Positions 60,457 through 64,000 of a stretch of 64,000 nucleotides of DNA are shown one piece after another (positions within the stretch are counted from its first letter, which is position 1; every line of letters begins with the position of its first letter). The DNA is from Phycisphaerales bacterium (lineage in GTDB: Bacteria; Planctomycetota; Phycisphaerae; Phycisphaerales; SM1A02). The notes beneath the pieces are model-generated. The model did not search any database. It saw only the letters and a program-made list of their open reading frames with translations, and had not been told where the DNA came from. The position numbers and the translations under genes are program-made. The DNA is taken from NCBI GenBank assembly GCA_029242715.1, contig JAQWTL010000025.1, positions 62,001 through 126,000 of the forward strand, written 5' to 3'.

Positions 60457-61656
60457 ATGAAGGATATGGCTGTCAACGTGGTATGCACCCTGGTCCTCGC
60501 CCCGATCCTGGCATTCGGGATCTTTGCCGTGAGTTGGTGGGGAACGATGCCGGCAAGTGTGCCTGAATCACCCCCAGTCCATTCTCCACACAATCAGAAT
60601 TCCACCAAAGGGCCGCCAGGCCTGAACAGTTCAATTTCGCAGAATGTGCGGCCGGTATCCGGCCGTACGTTGTTTTTGGCCAACTGCGCTTCTTGCCATG
60701 GATCCGACGGAAGTGGGCAGGGCGAGATGGTTCTCGATCGGCCGGCCCGGTCATTCAAGGATGGTGGCTTCTCATTCGGTAACACGATTTCATCCATCGA
60801 GCGGGTCATCTCATCAGGTATCCCCGGAACACCGATGCCGGGCTTCAAGGCCACGCTTGATCCACGGCAGCGGTTGGCAGTGGCCAAGTACGTTCAATCA
60901 CTGGGGCCACCTCTGGTTGTGGTTGATCCTGATGACACCGAACTGATCGTGACTGATCGTCCGAAGGTGATCCGGGGTGAACTGGCTCCTGTAGCGGAAG
61001 GTCAGCCATCGCATGTTCGCGGATTGATTGCCGGTGGGACAGATGGCTTGAGCTGGGAGTATCGAACCGACGATGTCCGGCTGTTGGCTGTACGTCAAGG
61101 TGACTTTGTTAAACGAGCAAACTGGTCAGGCCGAAGCGGCGAACCGATCAAGCCGCTGGGGCGAATGGTTCGAGCCGTCCGTGGCGGCGCTGCAGGCCCA
61201 TCCTTCTACGTCAATGGCAAGCCGGTGAAGTCGCAGCTCGCAGGCACTTCGGTCGTAAAGGGTTCGATGGCCATTCGTCAGAAGTTGTCAGTGGGGGATA
61301 TTCACGTCCAGGAGGTGGGGCAGGCCGCAACGGTCGGCGCCATGTCCGGCTATGAACGTGTCTATGCGATTGAAAATCCTCAAATGGATCGGTTGTCAAT
61401 CAATCTCAATCTTGATGGTTCTGCTGAATCACTTGGTACCGGTGTGAATGGTGTTCATTGGTTTCGTTCGACGGGCCCTGGTGGTCTTGTAGAAATCACA
61501 GGCCTGCGTCAGGCAACGCTGGATCAACTGAATGACACGGTGCTGGCAACAGTGCCTGATTCCAAGGCGGCGACTGTGACGATCACTACGTTGCTGGTGC
61601 CTGAGTGGAACGCGGAATTACAAGAGACGCTCCTTGGCAAGGATCGATCGGCATGA
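60457..61656 (+). CDS. Membrane-anchored cytochrome c with a C-terminal beta-rich domain
   Basis: 399 residues. A signal/anchor helix (about 8-29) and a low-complexity linker lead to a mono-haem cytochrome c domain (about 66-152): CASCH (Cys77, Cys80, His81) and Met127 in TPMPGF as likely axial ligand. The C-terminal half (about 155-399) is beta-rich, with SFYVNGKPV and a final jelly-roll-like part; I do not recognise the family. The stop overlaps the next start by ATGA, so the two proteins probably act together in periplasmic sugar or aldehyde oxidation. That role is inference. Confidence 0.82.
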   Translation: MKDMAVNVVCTLVLAPILAFGIFAVSWWGTMPASVPESPPVHSPHNQNSTKGPPGLNSSISQNVRPVSGRTLFLANCASCHGSDGSGQGEMVLDRPARSFKDGGFSFGNTISSIERVISSGIPGTPMPGFKATLDPRQRLAVAKYVQSLGPPLVVVDPDDTELIVTDRPKVIRGELAPVAEGQPSHVRGLIAGGTDGLSWEYRTDDVRLLAVRQGDFVKRANWSGRSGEPIKPLGRMVRAVRGGAAGPSFYVNGKPVKSQLAGTSVVKGSMAIRQKLSVGDIHVQEVGQAATVGAMSGYERVYAIENPQMDRLSINLNLDGSAESLGTGVNGVHWFRSTGPGGLVEITGLRQATLDQLNDTVLATVPDSKAATVTITTLLVPEWNAELQETLLGKDRSA

Positions 61657-64000
61657 TGTTGACAGTCGTGGCCGCCATGTTGTCTTTCCTCGTGGGTGCT
61701 GACGAGTCCGTCTACTACACGGTCGAGACGATTCCATCGCCTGAAGGAGAGATCATCGAAATCGGAGGCATGGACATGCTTCCTGATGGCTCACTGGCCT
61801 TGAGTACTCGCCGTGGGCGTGTCTGGATTGTCGAGAATCCAACAGCGGATAATCCTGAGGATGCAACCTGGCACCTCTTTGCGGATGGTCTGGCTGAAGG
61901 CCTGGGTTTGAAGGTTGTTGATGGTGACATCTACGTCATTCAGCGAACAGAGTTGTCTCGTCTGCGTGATGTGGATGGTGATCGACAGGTGGATCACATC
62001 GATACCTTGACCCAGGACTGGGGCTTGACCAACAACTATCACGAGTATGCGTACGGATTGCCTGTTGATGACGAGGGCAATTTCTATGTCAGCCTCAATC
62101 TGGCATTCATCAATCCCGAATGGTGGCACGGTCAGTCGGAGGAACCTTGGCGCGGCTGGGTGGTGAAGATTTCACCAGACGGTGAGGTGACGCCAGTAGC
62201 ACATGGCCTCCGTAGTCCCTGTGGCGTCGGGATGAATGTCGAAGGCGATGTCTTCGTCACGGACAACCAGGGAGACTGGATGCCCGTGTGCCCTATCTTT
62301 CATATCAAGGAGGGTGGCTTCTATGGCCACCCCAACTCGCTTCGCTGGACGGAGGATTGGCTTTCCACAGATGAAGTGCCCAGTGATACCCAGCCGGTTT
62401 CGGACCAACGTGAGCCGGCGGCGATCTGGATTCCCTATGACTGGTCACGTTCAGCAGGCAACCTGGTTCCGAATACGACCGATGGGCGTTTCGGCCCATT
62501 TGATGAACAACTGTTTGTTGCAGAGCTGACCAATGGGATGGTGCTTCGTGCTGACCTTGAGAAGATCAATGGCGATTACCAAGGCGCGATCTGGCCTTTC
62601 CGCAAGGGCGTTGGATCTATCTGTCGTGTTCGGTTTGGTGATGATGGCACGCTGTACACAGGTCTGACCAATCGTGGCTGGGGTGGCATGGAACCCGCAT
62701 ATGGGCTTCGCCGCATCCAGTGGACTGGCGTGATGCCCATGGAGATGTCCAGTGTCGATCTTCTCGCGGATGGCTTCGAGATCGACTTCACAAGACCTGT
62801 TTCCGAAGACATCGAGATTACGCCTGAGGCAATCAATGCCTGGACATACCACTACAACTGGTGGTGGGAATACGGATCTCCTGAACAGGGACGTGAGACA
62901 CTTGATATCGCTGAGGTTTCGCTTTCAGATGATCGAAAGAAACTGATTGTCCGCACGCCAGATCTGAAGGCGGGTCGATGTGTTCGAATGAACTTGACCG
63001 GCATTCTTGGTCAGGACGGCCACGAGTTGCTCCATCCTGAGTTCTCCTACACGGTGAACCAGATGCCTGGTGACACGTCACCTGCTCAATTGATTGCACG
63101 ACGGGTCGCGCCTCCTCTGGAACGGGGAGCGGGTGTCCTGGATGGGTGGGTACGATTGACCTGGGGTGATCCCATGGACCGGGTCAGTGGTGAAGGTTGG
63201 CAGTTGGGTTCAGCAGAACTTGATGCCAATGGCGCATTCACGATGAAGCCTGGCAATCATCTGTTGATGAATAATCCGGGCAAGTCCAAGGACATGGTGC
63301 TTCCCATCAGGAATGTAGATGGTCGATTGAGTTCCAATCTCTTCTTGCCATCCGGTGGGGGAGTCGGGATTGGTCTGCCCTCTGGCGGTCGCATCGTATT
63401 GAGAGATCATGGGGCGACGCCTCCAGCAGCGACGGTTCAGGTCATCGATGCGGATGACGCGATACTCGATGAATGGCCGGTAGATTTCTGGTTCGGCCCA
63501 GGCCAGTGGCAGCAACTGGATGTTGATTACGAAGGTCCTCACTTTGATACGCAGGGTCGTCAGCTTGACCGGGGGCGTATTGGTGGCATCTATCTCGACA
63601 ATGTCGCGATTGCAGATGCCATTGAACTGCCAATGACCAGCGGAGATGGAGAACGAGGATCGATTTGCATCCTTGGTGATCTTGGACCGGCTGGTATTTC
63701 AAACATCCGTTTCCATGCCACCAGTGACAAACTGCCAGATGGAGGCGTGAGCCTGCTTTCTGAACAGGTCCTTGGCAAGTCTGTTCGTAAAGGTGATCTG
63801 GTAGAAACGAGACCGGATAATCGGCTTGCCTTGTCTGGTACCGGTTCGTTGACATGGAAGTCTTCGCTTCCTGATTCCTACAAGGTAGCTGCGCGTCTTC
63901 GGTACAAGACCGGAACCCGGGCCCAGTTGGATCTCGGGGATCAACTCATGATTCATCTTGGCCACGGTGAAGTTGGCGAACCGGCGACCGGAACCATTTC
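61653..64000 (+). CDS. Secreted sorbosone-dehydrogenase-like propeller protein, partial at the right edge
   Basis: The frame opens with ATG 61653 and is still open at the window end, giving 782 residues. A signal peptide (about 1-17, ending FLVGA) is followed by a six-bladed propeller of the glucose/sorbosone dehydrogenase type (about 20-345): MDMLPDGSLALSTRRGRVWIV, LRSPCGVGMNVEGDVFVTDN, GHPNSLRW. Next comes a beta-sandwich region (about 355-480). After about residue 500 the sequence resembles a concanavalin-like domain as in DUF1080 proteins; this is less sure. The PQQ-binding residues were not checked. Planctomycetes carry many such proteins beside cytochrome c. Confidence 0.8.
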   Translation, partial: MMLTVVAAMLSFLVGADESVYYTVETIPSPEGEIIEIGGMDMLPDGSLALSTRRGRVWIVENPTADNPEDATWHLFADGLAEGLGLKVVDGDIYVIQRTELSRLRDVDGDRQVDHIDTLTQDWGLTNNYHEYAYGLPVDDEGNFYVSLNLAFINPEWWHGQSEEPWRGWVVKISPDGEVTPVAHGLRSPCGVGMNVEGDVFVTDNQGDWMPVCPIFHIKEGGFYGHPNSLRWTEDWLSTDEVPSDTQPVSDQREPAAIWIPYDWSRSAGNLVPNTTDGRFGPFDEQLFVAELTNGMVLRADLEKINGDYQGAIWPFRKGVGSICRVRFGDDGTLYTGLTNRGWGGMEPAYGLRRIQWTGVMPMEMSSVDLLADGFEIDFTRPVSEDIEITPEAINAWTYHYNWWWEYGSPEQGRETLDIAEVSLSDDRKKLIVRTPDLKAGRCVRMNLTGILGQDGHELLHPEFSYTVNQMPGDTSPAQLIARRVAPPLERGAGVLDGWVRLTWGDPMDRVSGEGWQLGSAELDANGAFTMKPGNHLLMNNPGKSKDMVLPIRNVDGRLSSNLFLPSGGGVGIGLPSGGRIVLRDHGATPPAATVQVIDADDAILDEWPVDFWFGPGQWQQLDVDYEGPHFDTQGRQLDRGRIGGIYLDNVAIADAIELPMTSGDGERGSICILGDLGPAGISNIRFHATSDKLPDGGVSLLSEQVLGKSVRKGDLVETRPDNRLALSGTGSLTWKSSLPDSYKVAARLRYKTGTRAQLDLGDQLMIHLGHGEVGEPATGTI

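Noticed and set aside
1-64000. CRISPR arrays, insertion sequences, integrases, phage genes, rRNA operons
   Set aside because: Scanned by eye; no spaced direct repeats, transposase motifs or rRNA stretches were noticed. A systematic repeat search was not possible.

Overview
The window looks like part of the chromosome of a planctomycete, most likely a marine member of the Phycisphaerae. The reasons are the family set and its style: secreted proteins ending in dockerin-like repeats with a WG-x-C tail, cysteine-bracketed DCDGDG-type repeats, right-handed beta-helix proteins, a PVC-type cytochrome c beside a sorbosone-dehydrogenase-like propeller, an LpxC-FabZ fusion, tandem OmpH proteins and a eukaryote-like UDP-HexNAc pyrophosphorylase. 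The GC content is moderately high by eye. Genes are dense on both strands, with many 4-base stop/start overlaps. I see no rRNA, CRISPR array, insertion sequence, phage gene or obvious foreign island. The taxon is an inference.

Layout. 1-700: the start of a class II DAHP synthase (runs off the left edge) and a tRNA-Leu. 806-6657: a DoxX-like protein followed by a tightly overlapped set of a TonB-type membrane anchor carrying a von Willebrand A (VWA) domain, one ExbB/TolQ, two ExbD/TolR and a secreted helical-repeat protein. This is the best candidate for an undescribed system. 6685-9883: a SigA-like sigma factor, a UVR-motif protein and GcvT. 9868-18119: an outer-membrane block of lpxD, bamA, two ompH genes, a second lpxD, lpxC-fabZ and lpxA. 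18116-22417: a small acidic protein and a 1358-residue PQQ-type propeller protein. 22505-29180: a lipoprotein, PilT, PilC, two prepilin-like proteins and a PilX-like protein with calcium-loop motifs.

29232-34562: a QueD-like protein, a phosphohexomutase, NUDIX, PdxJ, PhoU and a UAP1-type pyrophosphorylase. 34563-42713: an uncertain small secreted ORF, glycerate kinase, a DedA protein, an unusual two-part nucleotide-enzyme-like protein, TruA, a large secreted protein of unknown function, a PIG-L deacetylase and dUTPase. 42771-46315: two small genes, a 0.7 kb non-coding stretch with three minus-strand hairpins, a DUF368 protein and MoaA. 46381-53340: a CBM9-like lipoprotein and three large secreted proteins with dockerin-like ends. 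53359-60414: an AEC transporter and the SUF iron-sulfur operon (sufB-C-D-S, DUF59, Rieske) with a divergent A-type carrier. 60457-64000: cytochrome c and a propeller protein cut by the right edge.

How the genes fit together. The mutase and pyrophosphorylase could supply UDP-GlcNAc to LpxA, LpxC and LpxD, while BamA and the two OmpH proteins would build the outer membrane. DedA and DUF368 both belong to families implicated in undecaprenyl-phosphate recycling. The ExbBD-VWA operon would use the proton gradient for work in the envelope. Functional links beyond gene order are inference.
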